64,000 bases of DNA from Stenotrophomonas africana (GCF_013004645.1 NZ_JABEME010000004.1:62001-126000); one strand, 5' to 3'; counted from the first letter of the stretch, positions 8,876 to 17,376 are shown. Notes: generated by a model not told the origin, from the sequence alone. Made by a program: numbers and translations.

Positions 8876-9260
8876 CGGCAGCCGGGGCGCCGCAGCGTTC
8901 GCGCTCGGCGTCCATGTCTTCCAGCGGCCGCACCTCGATGCTGCCGAAGCGTGCCCACGGGAAGTCGCCGGCGATGCGCATGGCTTCGTCGCGGTCGCGG
9001 GCGACGATCAGGTTGAAGCCGGCCAGCAGTTCGCGGGTTTCGGCGAACGGGCCATCCAACACACGGCTGTGGCCATCACGCACGCGCAGGGTCTGCGCGG
9101 TGTCGACCGGCTGCAGCTTCTGCGCCGCCAGCAACGTGCCCTCGGCCTGCAGCTTGTCGGCATGGGCCAGGCAGTCGCGCATCAGCGCGTTGAATTCTTC
9201 GGTGGGCAGGGCCTGCAGCAGGGCAGGCTCGATGTAGATCAGAAGCAGGTACTGCTGCAT
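8853..9260 (-). CDS. YCII/DGPF-domain protein (YciI superfamily)
   Basis: Protein of 135 residues starting at the ATG at 9260. It begins MQQYLLLIY and contains DGPFAETRELLAGF (about 69-82), the DGPF motif that names this family; the residues around it form the ferredoxin-like YciI fold. These small proteins nearly always accompany ECF42-type sigma factors, one of which lies 2 kb downstream. It diverges from a second DGPF-like gene at 9470. The biochemical role of the family is not established; it may be an enzyme or a ligand-binding partner. The 3' end overlaps the NHL gene by 23 bases. Confidence 0.88.
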   Translation of the reverse strand: MQQYLLLIYIEPALLQALPTEEFNALMRDCLAHADKLQAEGTLLAAQKLQPVDTAQTLRVRDGHSRVLDGPFAETRELLAGFNLIVARDRDEAMRIAGDFPWARFGSIEVRPLEDMDAERERCGAPAAAMAAAVL

Positions 9261-9396
9261 GGCACGGTCCTGGCGGGGGCGGGGTGTCCATGATGGCGCA
9301 CGTTTGCCTGCCGGCATGCTGCAGCGCGAAAAGCCGCCTGCGGCGGGCGATCGGCGAAGGCACGCTTTCCGCGGAAGAAAAAATTTCCAACAGACG

Positions 9397-9425
9397 TGTC
9401 GATTCCCAGCCCCCTGGTTCGTTGT
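9397..9425 (+). promoter_or_regulatory. Candidate ECF42-type promoter
   Basis: TGTCGA at 9397-9402, 17 bases, then CGTTGT at 9420-9425, 45 bases before the start codon of the first gene of the ECF42 cluster. Published ECF42 targets have TGTCGA at -35 and a CGA/TC-type -10, so the -35 fits exactly and the -10 closely. It would make the cluster autoregulated. The sequence match is seen; the function is inferred. Confidence 0.55.
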
Positions 9426-9469
9426 ACCCAGTGAAGGGAACGCACCACGCGTCCCCACGGGAGACCGCA

Positions 9470-9883
9470 ATGAAAGTGATGGTGATCGTGAAGGCCAACG
9501 CCGATTCCGAAGCCGGCCGCATGCCCAGCGAACAGGAGTTGTCCGAAATGGGCGCCTTCAACGAACAACTGGTGGCCGCCGGCATCATGCTCGCCGGTGA
9601 AGGCCTGCATGCCACCCAGCGCGGACGCCGCATTCACTTCGGCAGCGGCGCGCCCAGGGTCGAGGCCGGTCCGTTTGGTCCCGCCGGCGACCAGATCGCC
9701 GGCTTCTGGCTGTGGGACGTGCGCTCGCTGGACGAGGCCGTTGAATGGGCCAGCCGTGCGCCGTTCAACAGTGGCGGCACGCTGGAACTTCGCCCGCTGA
9801 TCTCCGCCGAAGACTTCGGTGAGGCCTTCACCCCCGAATTACAGCAGCAGGAACAGCGTCTGCGTGTACAGCTGGAAGGTTGA
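9470..9883 (+). CDS. YCII/DGPF-like protein, first gene of the ECF42 unit
   Basis: Protein of 137 residues. The ATG at 9470 fits family starts (MKVMVIVKANADSEAG). The core has VEAGPFGPAGDQIAGFWLWD (about 63-82), in which the usual D-G-P-F is E-A-G-P-F. Together with the divergent gene at 8853-9260 it gives two YCII-fold proteins beside one sigma factor. It is followed after 67 bases by a VOC gene in the same direction. Function is unknown; the family fold is sure, the motif variant is real. Confidence 0.87.
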   Translation: MKVMVIVKANADSEAGRMPSEQELSEMGAFNEQLVAAGIMLAGEGLHATQRGRRIHFGSGAPRVEAGPFGPAGDQIAGFWLWDVRSLDEAVEWASRAPFNSGGTLELRPLISAEDFGEAFTPELQQQEQRLRVQLEG

Positions 9884-9950
9884 CCCGATTCATCTCCCTG
9901 CCGGGCACGACCCGGCGCTACTGCCCTGAACCGCACAACGGAGTATTGCC

Positions 9951-10373
9951 ATGAGATTGATTCCCTTCCTCGGCTTCAGCGGCCAGGCCCATGAGGCGAT
10001 GGCGTTCTACGCCAAGGCACTCGGTGGCCAGGTCACTTCGGAAATGAAATACCGCGACATGCCGCCCTCCGATGGCTCGCCGGGCTGCAACGAGATGCCG
10101 CCGGAAACCCTGGACCACGTTGCGCACAGCCAGCTGGAAATCGGCAGCGCCATCGTGATGGCGGCCGACGGTCCCGGCGGTGGCGAGGGCGGCTCGACCA
10201 CCATCAATGTCGATGTCGACAGCATCGAAGAAGCCGAACGCGTGTTCGCGGCGCTGGCCGAAGGTGGCCAGGTGCAGATGCCGATCGCCGAAACGTTCTG
10301 GGCGCACCGCTGGGGCATGCTGATTGATCGCTACGGCAAGCCGTGGATGGTCAATTGCATGAAGCAGCCCTGA
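9951..10373 (+). CDS. VOC-family protein (PhnB / 3-demethylubiquinone methyltransferase-like fold)
   Basis: Protein of 140 residues with the glyoxalase/bleomycin-resistance (VOC) fold of the PhnB subgroup: MRLIPFLGFSGQAHEAMAFY at the start, a QLEIGSAIVMAADGP strand in the middle, and FWAHRWGMLIDRYGKPWMVN at the end. PhnB-like proteins of this type have no proven reaction and commonly sit in ECF42 clusters. It is the second gene of the unit. A ribosome binding site (GGAG) lies before the ATG at 9951. Confidence 0.88.
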   Translation: MRLIPFLGFSGQAHEAMAFYAKALGGQVTSEMKYRDMPPSDGSPGCNEMPPETLDHVAHSQLEIGSAIVMAADGPGGGEGGSTTINVDVDSIEEAERVFAALAEGGQVQMPIAETFWAHRWGMLIDRYGKPWMVNCMKQP

Positions 10374-10413
10374 TCCCTCCCTCTTTCCTCTTCATCCACA
10401 AGGAGCGTTACCA

Positions 10414-10824
10414 ATGAGTGCACCACAACCGCAGATGATCTTCGTCAACCTGCCCGTACAGGATCTGGAGAAGTCCAAAGCGTTCTTCACCGCGCTGGGC
10501 TACAGCTTCAATCCAACCTATACCAATGACGATGCGGCTGGCATGGTCATCAGCGAGAGCATCTACGTGATGCTGCTGACCCAACCTTTTTTCCAGCAGT
10601 TCACCAACAAGCCGATTGCCGATGCGCACACCCACACGGAAGTGATCAATGCGCTCTCGGCGCCCAGTCGCGAGGCCGTTGATGTGCTGGTGGACAAGGC
10701 ACTGGCCGCCGGCGCCAGCGAGCCGCAGCCGGCGCGCGACCTGGGCTTCATGTACCAGCGCGGCTTCCAGGACCTGGATGGCCATCTCTGGGAAATCGCA
10801 CACATGGACGGCGAGCCGGGCTGA
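10414..10824 (+). CDS. VOC-family glyoxalase-like protein
   Basis: Protein of 136 residues; begins with IFVNLPVQDLEKSKAFF (about 9-25) and ends with YQRGFQDLDGHLWEIAHMD, the two conserved parts of the VOC fold. The final motif (DLDGHLWE) supplies one metal-binding Glu typical of the fold. It lies 40 bases behind the PhnB-like gene, with AAGGAG in front of its ATG. The substrate is unknown. Such proteins bind or modify small electrophiles or drugs. Confidence 0.87.
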   Translation: MSAPQPQMIFVNLPVQDLEKSKAFFTALGYSFNPTYTNDDAAGMVISESIYVMLLTQPFFQQFTNKPIADAHTHTEVINALSAPSREAVDVLVDKALAAGASEPQPARDLGFMYQRGFQDLDGHLWEIAHMDGEPG

Positions 10825-10848
10825 CGGCCGCCGCAAGGGAGAACCCTC

Positions 10849-11205
10849 ATGGCTTACGTGGATGCTTACGTGCTGCCGTGCCCACAGGACAAGGTGGCGG
10901 CCTACCGCCGCCTTGCCCGCAAGGCCGGTGCGGTGTGGAAGGACCATGGCGCGCTGCAGTACATGGAGTGCGTGGCCGACGATGTGGAACCGGGAAAGCG
11001 CACGTCGTTTCCGCGGGCGGTCAAGGCCAAGCCCGGTGAAACGGTGATCGTCGCCTTCGTGGTATTTCGCTCGCGCGCGGCGCGCGACCGCGTCAACGCC
11101 CGGGTGATGGCCGACCCGCGGCTGGCGTCGCTGGGCCCGAAGGACATGCCGTTTGATACCCAGCGCATGTTCTGGGGCGGCTTCAAGCCGATTGTTGAAG
11201 CGTGA
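10849..11205 (+). CDS. DUF1428 family protein (YbaA-like)
   Basis: Protein of 118 residues: MAYVDAYVLPCPQDKVAAYR at the start and PFDTQRMFWGGFKPIVE at the end are the DUF1428 hallmarks. The fold is related to the YciI/dimeric alpha-beta barrel class. No function is established. It is in the same unit, 24 bases after the VOC gene, with AGGGAGAA before the start. Its presence supports a shared role of ferredoxin-like small proteins under the sigma factor. Confidence 0.88.
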   Translation: MAYVDAYVLPCPQDKVAAYRRLARKAGAVWKDHGALQYMECVADDVEPGKRTSFPRAVKAKPGETVIVAFVVFRSRAARDRVNARVMADPRLASLGPKDMPFDTQRMFWGGFKPIVEA

Positions 11206-11250
11206 GCTGTGGCGCTTGTGCGGGCCGGGCGTGCGTGCTGTGATCGGCGC

Positions 11251-12513
11251 ATGCTCGATCCCGCACTGACGCAGCGACTGGAAACCCTCTGGCGGATGGA
11301 GTCGCCGGTATTGATCGCGCGCCTGGCGCGGCTGCTCGGGGGCGATGTCGGCCGTGCCGAGGAGCTGGCCCAGGACACCTGGCTGGCCGCGCTGGAGCGC
11401 TGGCCGGAGCAGGGCATCCCGGACAACCCCGGAGCCTGGCTGATGACCACTGCGCGAAACCGTGCCATTGATGTGCTGCGCCAGCACCAGCGGGTGGCGC
11501 AGCAGCACGCGCAGTGGGGCGAGGAACTGCATCCAGCGGCGCTGCCGGCACCCGATGACAGCCAGGCGCTGGAGGATGACCTGGGTGACGATCTGCTGCG
11601 GCTGATGTTCGTGGCCTGCCATCCGGTGCTGCCAGCCGACGCACGGGTGGCATTGACCCTGCGCCTGCTCGGTGGCCTGACCACGACCGAGATCGCCCGT
11701 GGCTTCCTGCAGCCCGAGCCGACCATCGCCCAGCGCATCGTGCGCGCCAAGCGCACCTTGGCGCAGAAGCAGGTGCCCTACGAGGTCCCGCGTGCTGACG
11801 CGATGCCCGAGCGGCTGGCGTCGGTGCTGGAGGCAATCTACCTGGTGTTCAACGAGGGCTACGCGGCCAGTGCCGGCGATGACTGGATGCGACCGGCACT
11901 GAGCGAGGAGGCACTTCGGCTTGCACGCATCCTGGCGCACCGGCTGCCGGTGCCGCCGGTGCTGGGCCTGCTGGCGCTGATGGAGCTGCAGGCCTCGCGT
12001 GCCGCAGCAAGGACCGATGCGCAGGGCGTGCCGGTGCTGTTGGACCAGCAGAACCGAGCGCGCTGGGACTGGCTGCAGATTGAACGCGGACAGCAGGTGC
12101 TGGCGCGCGCGCTGGCCGCCGGTGGTGCTGATGATCCCTATGTACTGCAGGCGCGCATCGCAGCGTGCCATGCAGCGGCGCGTCGCCCAGAGGATACCGA
12201 CTGGCCGCGCATCGCAGCACTCTATACGCAGCTGCTGCAGGTGCAGCCCTCGCCGGTTGTCGCATTGAACCGCGTGGTGGCGATACTGCGAAGCGACGGT
12301 GCGTTCGCGGCCTGGGCGCAGCTGCAGCCGTTGCTGGACGATACGCGCCTGCGTGACTACGCGCCGTTGCATGTGGTGCGCGGTGAACTACTACAGCAGC
12401 TGGGGCGGGAGCAGGATGCGCGTCACGCTTTTGCGGAAGCCGCCCAACTCAGCCAGAACCAGGCAGAGCGCGGCCTGCTGCGGCAAAGGGCCGGTCTGTC
12501 CCCCGCGGAGTGA
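11251..12513 (+). CDS. ECF42-type RNA polymerase sigma factor with C-terminal extension
   Basis: Protein of 420 residues. The sigma-2 region (about 10-75) holds GDVGRAEELAQDTWLAALE and AWLMTTARNRAID; sigma-4 (about 115-175) holds LTLRLLGGLTTTEIARGF. A long C-terminal extension (about 190-410) begins with EAIYLVFNEGY and continues with helical TPR-like repeats; that extension, with DGPF genes next door, defines group ECF42. These factors have no anti-sigma partner, and the extension is thought to control them. Start at ATG 11251, chosen because alignment to sigma-2 begins there; an earlier GTG-type start adds 14 non-family residues. Likely autoregulated from the promoter at 9397. Confidence 0.92.
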   Translation: MLDPALTQRLETLWRMESPVLIARLARLLGGDVGRAEELAQDTWLAALERWPEQGIPDNPGAWLMTTARNRAIDVLRQHQRVAQQHAQWGEELHPAALPAPDDSQALEDDLGDDLLRLMFVACHPVLPADARVALTLRLLGGLTTTEIARGFLQPEPTIAQRIVRAKRTLAQKQVPYEVPRADAMPERLASVLEAIYLVFNEGYAASAGDDWMRPALSEEALRLARILAHRLPVPPVLGLLALMELQASRAAARTDAQGVPVLLDQQNRARWDWLQIERGQQVLARALAAGGADDPYVLQARIAACHAAARRPEDTDWPRIAALYTQLLQVQPSPVVALNRVVAILRSDGAFAAWAQLQPLLDDTRLRDYAPLHVVRGELLQQLGREQDARHAFAEAAQLSQNQAERGLLRQRAGLSPAE

Positions 12514-12531
12514 CCTCGACGAAGGCAGCAC

Positions 12532-12560
12532 TTGTCGGCAGGCCCGCGAGCCGTTATGTT
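12532..12560 (+). promoter_or_regulatory. Candidate sigma-70 promoter of the exported four-gene cluster
   Basis: TTGTCG (12532-12537), a 17-base spacer and TATGTT (12555-12560), 61 bases before the start of the next gene. Each box matches four of six consensus bases. It is the only plausible promoter I see in the 107-base gap behind the sigma-factor gene. It could also be read-through from the ECF42 unit. Confidence 0.4.
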
Positions 12561-12620
12561 TCGCGCCCAGTGGGCGCATGAGCGTCCGCTTTCCGTGCGT
12601 AATGACCGAGGAGCGGTTGG

Positions 12621-13817
12621 ATGTATTCAAGGACGAAGAGCGCATCGCGCGCTTTTGCGCGCCTGCTTGCCTGTGCCCTGTGCCTGGCCGTATGGCCGAT
12701 GGCCGTGCAGGCGGCAGATAAATCACAGCAGGCCTATTGGGCCGGTTTTGCCTATACCGCTGATGCCGCCGCCGTGCAGGCGACCACGCCGCATGCGCAT
12801 GCCGTGCTGGAAAAGCGTGGCTTGATTCCGCTCAACCAGACCCTGGCGCAGGGGCTCAAGCGTCGCCCGCCGGCCAACCTGGAACTGATCGACCAGCCGG
12901 TGGCGATGCTCGACGGCACCACCAGTGCCACCGTGCTGGCCGCAGCACTGGACCGCGAACTGGTCTCGGTCGAGCCGATCGGTGACCAGTACAAGGTGCT
13001 GGTGGAAGTGGCGCTGCAGGCGCTGTTCTTCGACTTCCGCGAGCGCCAGGTGATCGCGTCCTATCCGTTGACCCTGCAGCGCATCGACGTGCAGGATTAC
13101 CGGCCGGACAACGACGATATCGACGCGATCGTCGCCGATCTGCTGTACGGCAACGCTGCGACCAGCCTGTCGCAGGTACTCGCGGCCAGCCTCGCCCAGG
13201 CCAAGCTGCCCGACGCGGCGGTGCGCCGCCTGCAGGTCGGTGGCGTGACCCTGTCCGACGCGGTCCGCGCCAAGCTGCCCGACCCGAAGTGGGAAGCGCC
13301 GTTGCGCGCCACGCTGGCCCATGAACTGTCCAAGACGCTGTCGTCCAACACCGGTGTCGGCCTGCTGCCGCCGGCCTCGGGCCAGGCGATCGGTGGTGCG
13401 ATGGCGGCGCGCTTTGCCGACGGCAAGGTCTACCAGTTGAAGATCCCCGAGCCGGACTACGTCATCAACCTGCAGGTGGATGCGTTGAAGAACGGCGTGA
13501 TCGAAGAAACCCCGGCGATGAAGACGATGCTGTTCGGCGCGTTCTTCACCGCCAAGGTGACCGAGCCGTTCTCCGGCAAGGTCTATTTCGAACAGCCACT
13601 GCGCAAGGGGGCCACCAAGGTGGTGCCGGTCACGCAGTGGCAGGTTGACCAGTGGTCGGCCAGCTACGAAACCCTGCTGGCCGGCTTCGACGCCTTCGCC
13701 GGCGCTGCCGCCAAGCGCGCCGATTCGCGCGGCTGGCTGGACGAACAGAAGCCGGGCGGCCGCCCGTTGCAGCAGCAGACCCAAGCCCTCCAGGAGTTGA
13801 TCAAGTCATGTCGTTGA
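12621..13817 (+). CDS. Exported protein of unknown function, first of a four-gene envelope cluster
   Basis: Protein of 398 residues, with a strong ribosome binding site (GAGGAG, 7 bases before the ATG). The signal peptide (about 1-32) ends AVQAAD. The mature part is mixed alpha/beta, with VALQALFFDFRERQVIASYP (about 131-150) as a notable hydrophobic stretch, and shows no catalytic motif that I recognise. Its 3' end overlaps the next gene (TGA of this gene shares bases with an ATG), so translation is likely coupled. The neighbours are all exported or lipidated. I do not recognise the family; the segment 125-260 loosely recalls periplasmic parts of surface-structure assembly proteins, but that is weak. 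Confidence 0.7.
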   Translation: MYSRTKSASRAFARLLACALCLAVWPMAVQAADKSQQAYWAGFAYTADAAAVQATTPHAHAVLEKRGLIPLNQTLAQGLKRRPPANLELIDQPVAMLDGTTSATVLAAALDRELVSVEPIGDQYKVLVEVALQALFFDFRERQVIASYPLTLQRIDVQDYRPDNDDIDAIVADLLYGNAATSLSQVLAASLAQAKLPDAAVRRLQVGGVTLSDAVRAKLPDPKWEAPLRATLAHELSKTLSSNTGVGLLPPASGQAIGGAMAARFADGKVYQLKIPEPDYVINLQVDALKNGVIEETPAMKTMLFGAFFTAKVTEPFSGKVYFEQPLRKGATKVVPVTQWQVDQWSASYETLLAGFDAFAGAAAKRADSRGWLDEQKPGGRPLQQQTQALQELIKSCR

Positions 13818-14908
13818 TGCGTACCATCCTGCTCATCCTCATCGCCCTGGTGGTGGCCTCGCCGGTCGCTGCACAGACCGCCAGTTCGCGCGGTACCGGC
13901 TCGGCCAGCTACGGCCTGCGCCTGAGTGCCGACACCCGTGCCCAGGCCCTGAACAAGGCCAAGGTCAATGCACTGGAGGCGTACATCGCCGAAACCGGTG
14001 CGGCCAAGCTGCGCCTGTTCGAAGCACGTCGCGCCGAGTTCATCGGCGAGATCGACCGCTACGTGCTCAGTGCCGTGCAGTTGTCGGACACCGAAGACAA
14101 GAAGGCCAAGACCTACACCGTCACCGTCCGCGCCGAGATCAACACCACCCTGCTGCAGACCAAACTGGATGCCGGCTCGGCCGTGGCCGGGGCCACCGCC
14201 GCCCAGCGCTCGCTGCTGACCTTCCTGTTCATGGCGCGCTCGCAGGACACTGTGCAGTCGTTCCAGGACAAGGAATACCGCCGCACCGACGTCAGCTCCA
14301 GCTACAACGAGAACACCCGTGAAGGCGACAGCTTCCGTGGCAACTCGGTCAGCACCAACGGCAGCATCAACCAGAATGCGTCGATGTCGGTCACCAGCGG
14401 CGGCAGCACCACCCAGCGCAGCGACAACATCAGCTGGAAGGTGGCCAACGCGGCCGAAGTGAACACCGCAATGACCGGTGCCTTCAGCGCCGCCGGCTAC
14501 GAAGTGGTTGAAGCCGAATACGTGGAAGGCGAGTCGCGCGGCCTGCTCAGCATCGAGCGCATCCGCAAGGACTTCAGCACCGGCAACGACCTGGCCCCGG
14601 CCACCCTGCGTGATACCGCCAACGGCATCCGTGCGGCCAACATTCCGTACATCGCTGTCGGCACCCTCGACGTCGGCATGCGCGACCGTGACCCGGCCAG
14701 TGGCAACACCCGCGTGTTCGTCACGGTCACCGGCAAGGTGCTGGATGTGACCGGTCGTTTCCCGCGCACCGTGTCGTCGGTGGGCCCGGTGCAGTTCTCC
14801 GGTACCGGCCCGAATGAAACCGTCGCCCGTACCAACGCGCTGCAGCTGGCGGCTGAAAAGGCCGCGCAGCAGATGATCAACGAACTGAACGTCAAAGCGG
14901 TCCGCTGA
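13817..14908 (+). CDS. Exported protein with an LPP20/FlgT-N-like domain, function unknown
   Basis: Protein of 363 residues from the ATG at 13817 (TGATG overlap with the previous stop); an ATG at 13808 would add three residues. Signal peptide about 1-20 (ending PVAAQ). Mature N-terminal part (about 25-125) has the pattern of A-x-x-x-A-L-x-x-A-K repeats (AQALNKAKVNALEAYIAETG) followed by TYTVTVRAEINTTLL, which resembles the LPP20 / FlgT N-terminal fold. A Ser/Asn/Thr-rich linker (about 160-215) follows and a second alpha/beta part (about 225-360). Belongs with the flanking exported genes. The fold is my inference from pattern alone. Confidence 0.68.
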   Translation: MRTILLILIALVVASPVAAQTASSRGTGSASYGLRLSADTRAQALNKAKVNALEAYIAETGAAKLRLFEARRAEFIGEIDRYVLSAVQLSDTEDKKAKTYTVTVRAEINTTLLQTKLDAGSAVAGATAAQRSLLTFLFMARSQDTVQSFQDKEYRRTDVSSSYNENTREGDSFRGNSVSTNGSINQNASMSVTSGGSTTQRSDNISWKVANAAEVNTAMTGAFSAAGYEVVEAEYVEGESRGLLSIERIRKDFSTGNDLAPATLRDTANGIRAANIPYIAVGTLDVGMRDRDPASGNTRVFVTVTGKVLDVTGRFPRTVSSVGPVQFSGTGPNETVARTNALQLAAEKAAQQMINELNVKAVR

Positions 14909-15007
14909 TCCGCCACCCAGGTGGGTGCCGAGCTCGCTTGGCATCGCCCTGGGGTTACCGATTTCCCACGTGCCGCTTCGCGGCCGTCACTCCCAAAGGA
15001 CACTCAC

Positions 15008-15685
15008 ATGATCCGCAATACCGCTCTTGTCGTGGCCATCGCTGCCGCCACCCTGTCGATGCCCGCCCATGCTGGCCTGGGCAAGCTGAAGGACCTGGCC
15101 GGTGCCGCCACCGGCACCTCCAGCAGCAGCGCCTCCAGCGCCGCCGCCCCGGACGAAGCCGCGCAGGAAGCGCTGGTGCGTCGTTTCGTTACCTCGCAGT
15201 CGCACTCGCTGCAGGCCCAGACCTCGTTCGCCCGCGCCTTCGGCCTGGCCGAGCAGGTGCAGCTGCTGGAAGCCGAGCGCCAGGCGCTGTCGTCGGGTTC
15301 GGTCAGCGTCGATGCAATGAAGAAGTCGGTGTCGGTCAGCGAAGCTGCGCAGGCGGCGATCAACGAGCGCCAGGCCGCACAGCCGGAACTGAACGCTGAA
15401 TCCAAGCAGCACTACGCCGAAGGCCTGGTCTCGCTGCTGTCCTCGGCCGCCGAAGCACAGAAGCTGGGCGGCGAAGCCAGCAACTTCACCGCCGGCATGA
15501 AGAACCTGGGCGCGACCCAGCTGGCCACCGTCGGCCGCAAGCTGGCCGCCGGTGCATGGGTGGCCAAGGAATCGCCGGGCTTCATCCAGGGTCTGTACGG
15601 CTCGACCAAGTCGGCCGTGACCTTTGCCAAGAAGAGCAAGGTGAAGGTGCCGTCCAACGCCGATTCGATGCTCGACAAGCTCTGA
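15008..15685 (+). CDS. Small exported helical protein of the four-gene cluster
   Basis: Protein of 225 residues; ATG at 15008 with AAAGGACAC in front. Signal peptide about 1-20 (MPAHA cut). A Ser/Ala linker (about 33-47) leads to a largely helical body rich in Ala, Gln and Ser, with AARQ/SESV-type heptad-like runs between 80 and 150 and a Lys-rich end. No cysteine, no catalytic motif. It sits 99 bases behind the LPP20-like gene and 16 bases before the lipoprotein gene. Not recognised; it could be a periplasmic spacer or chaperone for its neighbours. Confidence 0.68.
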   Translation: MIRNTALVVAIAAATLSMPAHAGLGKLKDLAGAATGTSSSSASSAAAPDEAAQEALVRRFVTSQSHSLQAQTSFARAFGLAEQVQLLEAERQALSSGSVSVDAMKKSVSVSEAAQAAINERQAAQPELNAESKQHYAEGLVSLLSSAAEAQKLGGEASNFTAGMKNLGATQLATVGRKLAAGAWVAKESPGFIQGLYGSTKSAVTFAKKSKVKVPSNADSMLDKL

Positions 15686-15701
15686 TCCGAGGCGAATCTC
15701 C

Positions 15702-17354
15702 ATGCGTATGACCTACCGTTTGATCGGCCTGGGCCTGACTGCCGCGCTGCTTGCAGCGTGCGGCAAACAGGACACCCCGGCCGAAGCGCCCGCACCCGCC
15801 AAGGACAAGGCAACCAGTGCACTGGCCAGCAATGCGCCAGTGGAAGCAGCGCCCCTGCGTGGCACGCCGGATTTCGGCGGCACCACCCAGGTCGCGCGCG
15901 AAGCCGACGGCATCGGCAGCACCCCGGAACTGGCGGTGCTGGCGGCATTGCAGTCGGCGGTGGCGCAGGTCAACGGCGTACGCGTGGCCAGCCAGATGCA
16001 GAGCCTGCGAGCAGGCCTGCATGTGGATGTGGATGACGAACACGTCGGCGATATCCGCGCCGACGCGTTCACCCAGCAGATGATCGCCGGCTCGCAGGGC
16101 GCGGTGCTGGGCTATGAAATCCTGTCGCAGGATGAAGTGCGGCAGCTGGACGAGGAAACCATCGCCCGCGTGCGCGCCAGCGACGAAGGCTGGAGCTTCA
16201 AGGGCTCGGCGTCGGCCAGTGCATCTGGCGAAGCCTCGGCCAAGAGCGGTTCGGCCTCGGCCAGCGTCAAGCAAAGCTACGACGAGAAGGTCGACGTCGA
16301 TGCCAAGCGTGGCGCCAGCTCGTTCGATTCCGATGTGACCCATCGCAGCATGCGCAGCTACTGGAAGGTGCGCGTGCGCGCACAGATCGCCCAGTACCGC
16401 GCACCGGACGAGCAGGGCAAGCCGAAGATCGTGGTGGCCCTGCCGCGCACCAAGGCTGGCAGCTACGCCGTGGGCGACGGCCGCGTGGACGCCGATGAAG
16501 TGGCCGATGCGATCCGCGCGCGCCTGTCCGACACGCTGACCCAGACCCAGCGCTTCATCGTGCTGGATCGTGAGTTCGGCGACGAACTGCAGGCCGAGAT
16601 CGACCACATCAACAGCGGCAACGTGCGCCTGCAGGACACCGCACGCGTGGGCCAGCAGCTGGCGACCGACCTGATCCTGATCCCGACCATCGAACGCTTC
16701 GAATACCCGCGCAGCGTGCGCAACCTGCGCATGTCCGACCGCCAGGTGACCTCGTACTCCGGTGGCGGCCGCATCACCCTGCGCCTGATCAACGCCACCA
16801 CCGGCCAGGTGGTGATGTCCGACAGCTTCGACCACCAGCTGGCCTCGACCGGCCCCAGCACCCTGCCGCGCGTGGTCAACGGCCGCAACATGGCCGCGGC
16901 GATGATGGAATCGCTGTCTGGCCAGATCGGTACCACCATCGTCACCACCCTGTTCCCGGTGTCGGTGGTTTCTGTGGATGGTGACCAGGTCGTGCTGAGC
17001 CAGGGCGGTGACACCGTGCAGGCCGGCCAGCGCTGGCAGGCCGTGCGCCTGGGCGAAGAACTGAAGGACCCGCAGACCGGCCGCTCGCTGGGCCGCAGCG
17101 AACACCCGTGCTGCACCATCCGCATCGATCGCGTGGCTGCACAGACGTCCTACGGCACCATCGAAGACGGCGTCGACGCGATGCGCGGCGGTTTCCGCCC
17201 GGGCCAGATCGAACTGCGCCAGAAGCTGGGCAGCAAGCCGGCTGCCGCCGCCTCAGGTGCGACCGCCTCGGCCGCTCCCGCCGCCGCCGCACGCCCGGCG
17301 GCCAAGCCGAAGCCCAAGGCCGCGGCGGCCCCCGCCGAAGACCCGAACTGGTAA
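15702..17354 (+). CDS. CsgG/FlgT-like outer-membrane lipoprotein
   Basis: Protein of 550 residues. Lipobox LLAAC puts the lipidated Cys at about residue 20; the next residues G-K-Q suggest the outer membrane. A CsgG-like alpha/beta core (about 250-420) contains LTQTQRFIVLDREF and ATDLILIPTIERFEY, which resemble the CsgG/HfaB/LpoB fold. The next domain (about 420-515) has VVSVDGDQVVLSQGGDTVQ and GEELKDPQTGRSLG, the pattern of the FlgT C-terminal domain. The tail (about 520-550) is Ala/Pro/Lys-rich, possibly interacting with peptidoglycan. CsgG relatives form pores or periplasmic rings. The last gene of the cluster; it is followed by a hairpin element. Confidence 0.75.
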   Translation: MRMTYRLIGLGLTAALLAACGKQDTPAEAPAPAKDKATSALASNAPVEAAPLRGTPDFGGTTQVAREADGIGSTPELAVLAALQSAVAQVNGVRVASQMQSLRAGLHVDVDDEHVGDIRADAFTQQMIAGSQGAVLGYEILSQDEVRQLDEETIARVRASDEGWSFKGSASASASGEASAKSGSASASVKQSYDEKVDVDAKRGASSFDSDVTHRSMRSYWKVRVRAQIAQYRAPDEQGKPKIVVALPRTKAGSYAVGDGRVDADEVADAIRARLSDTLTQTQRFIVLDREFGDELQAEIDHINSGNVRLQDTARVGQQLATDLILIPTIERFEYPRSVRNLRMSDRQVTSYSGGGRITLRLINATTGQVVMSDSFDHQLASTGPSTLPRVVNGRNMAAAMMESLSGQIGTTIVTTLFPVSVVSVDGDQVVLSQGGDTVQAGQRWQAVRLGEELKDPQTGRSLGRSEHPCCTIRIDRVAAQTSYGTIEDGVDAMRGGFRPGQIELRQKLGSKPAAAASGATASAAPAAAARPAAKPKPKAAAAPAEDPNW

Positions 17355-17376
17355 CAGGCTGAAGCAACACACAGAT

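Noticed and set aside
10408-12372. Long open frame antisense to the VOC, DUF1428 and sigma-factor genes
   Set aside because: It crosses four real genes in antisense and shows no domain.
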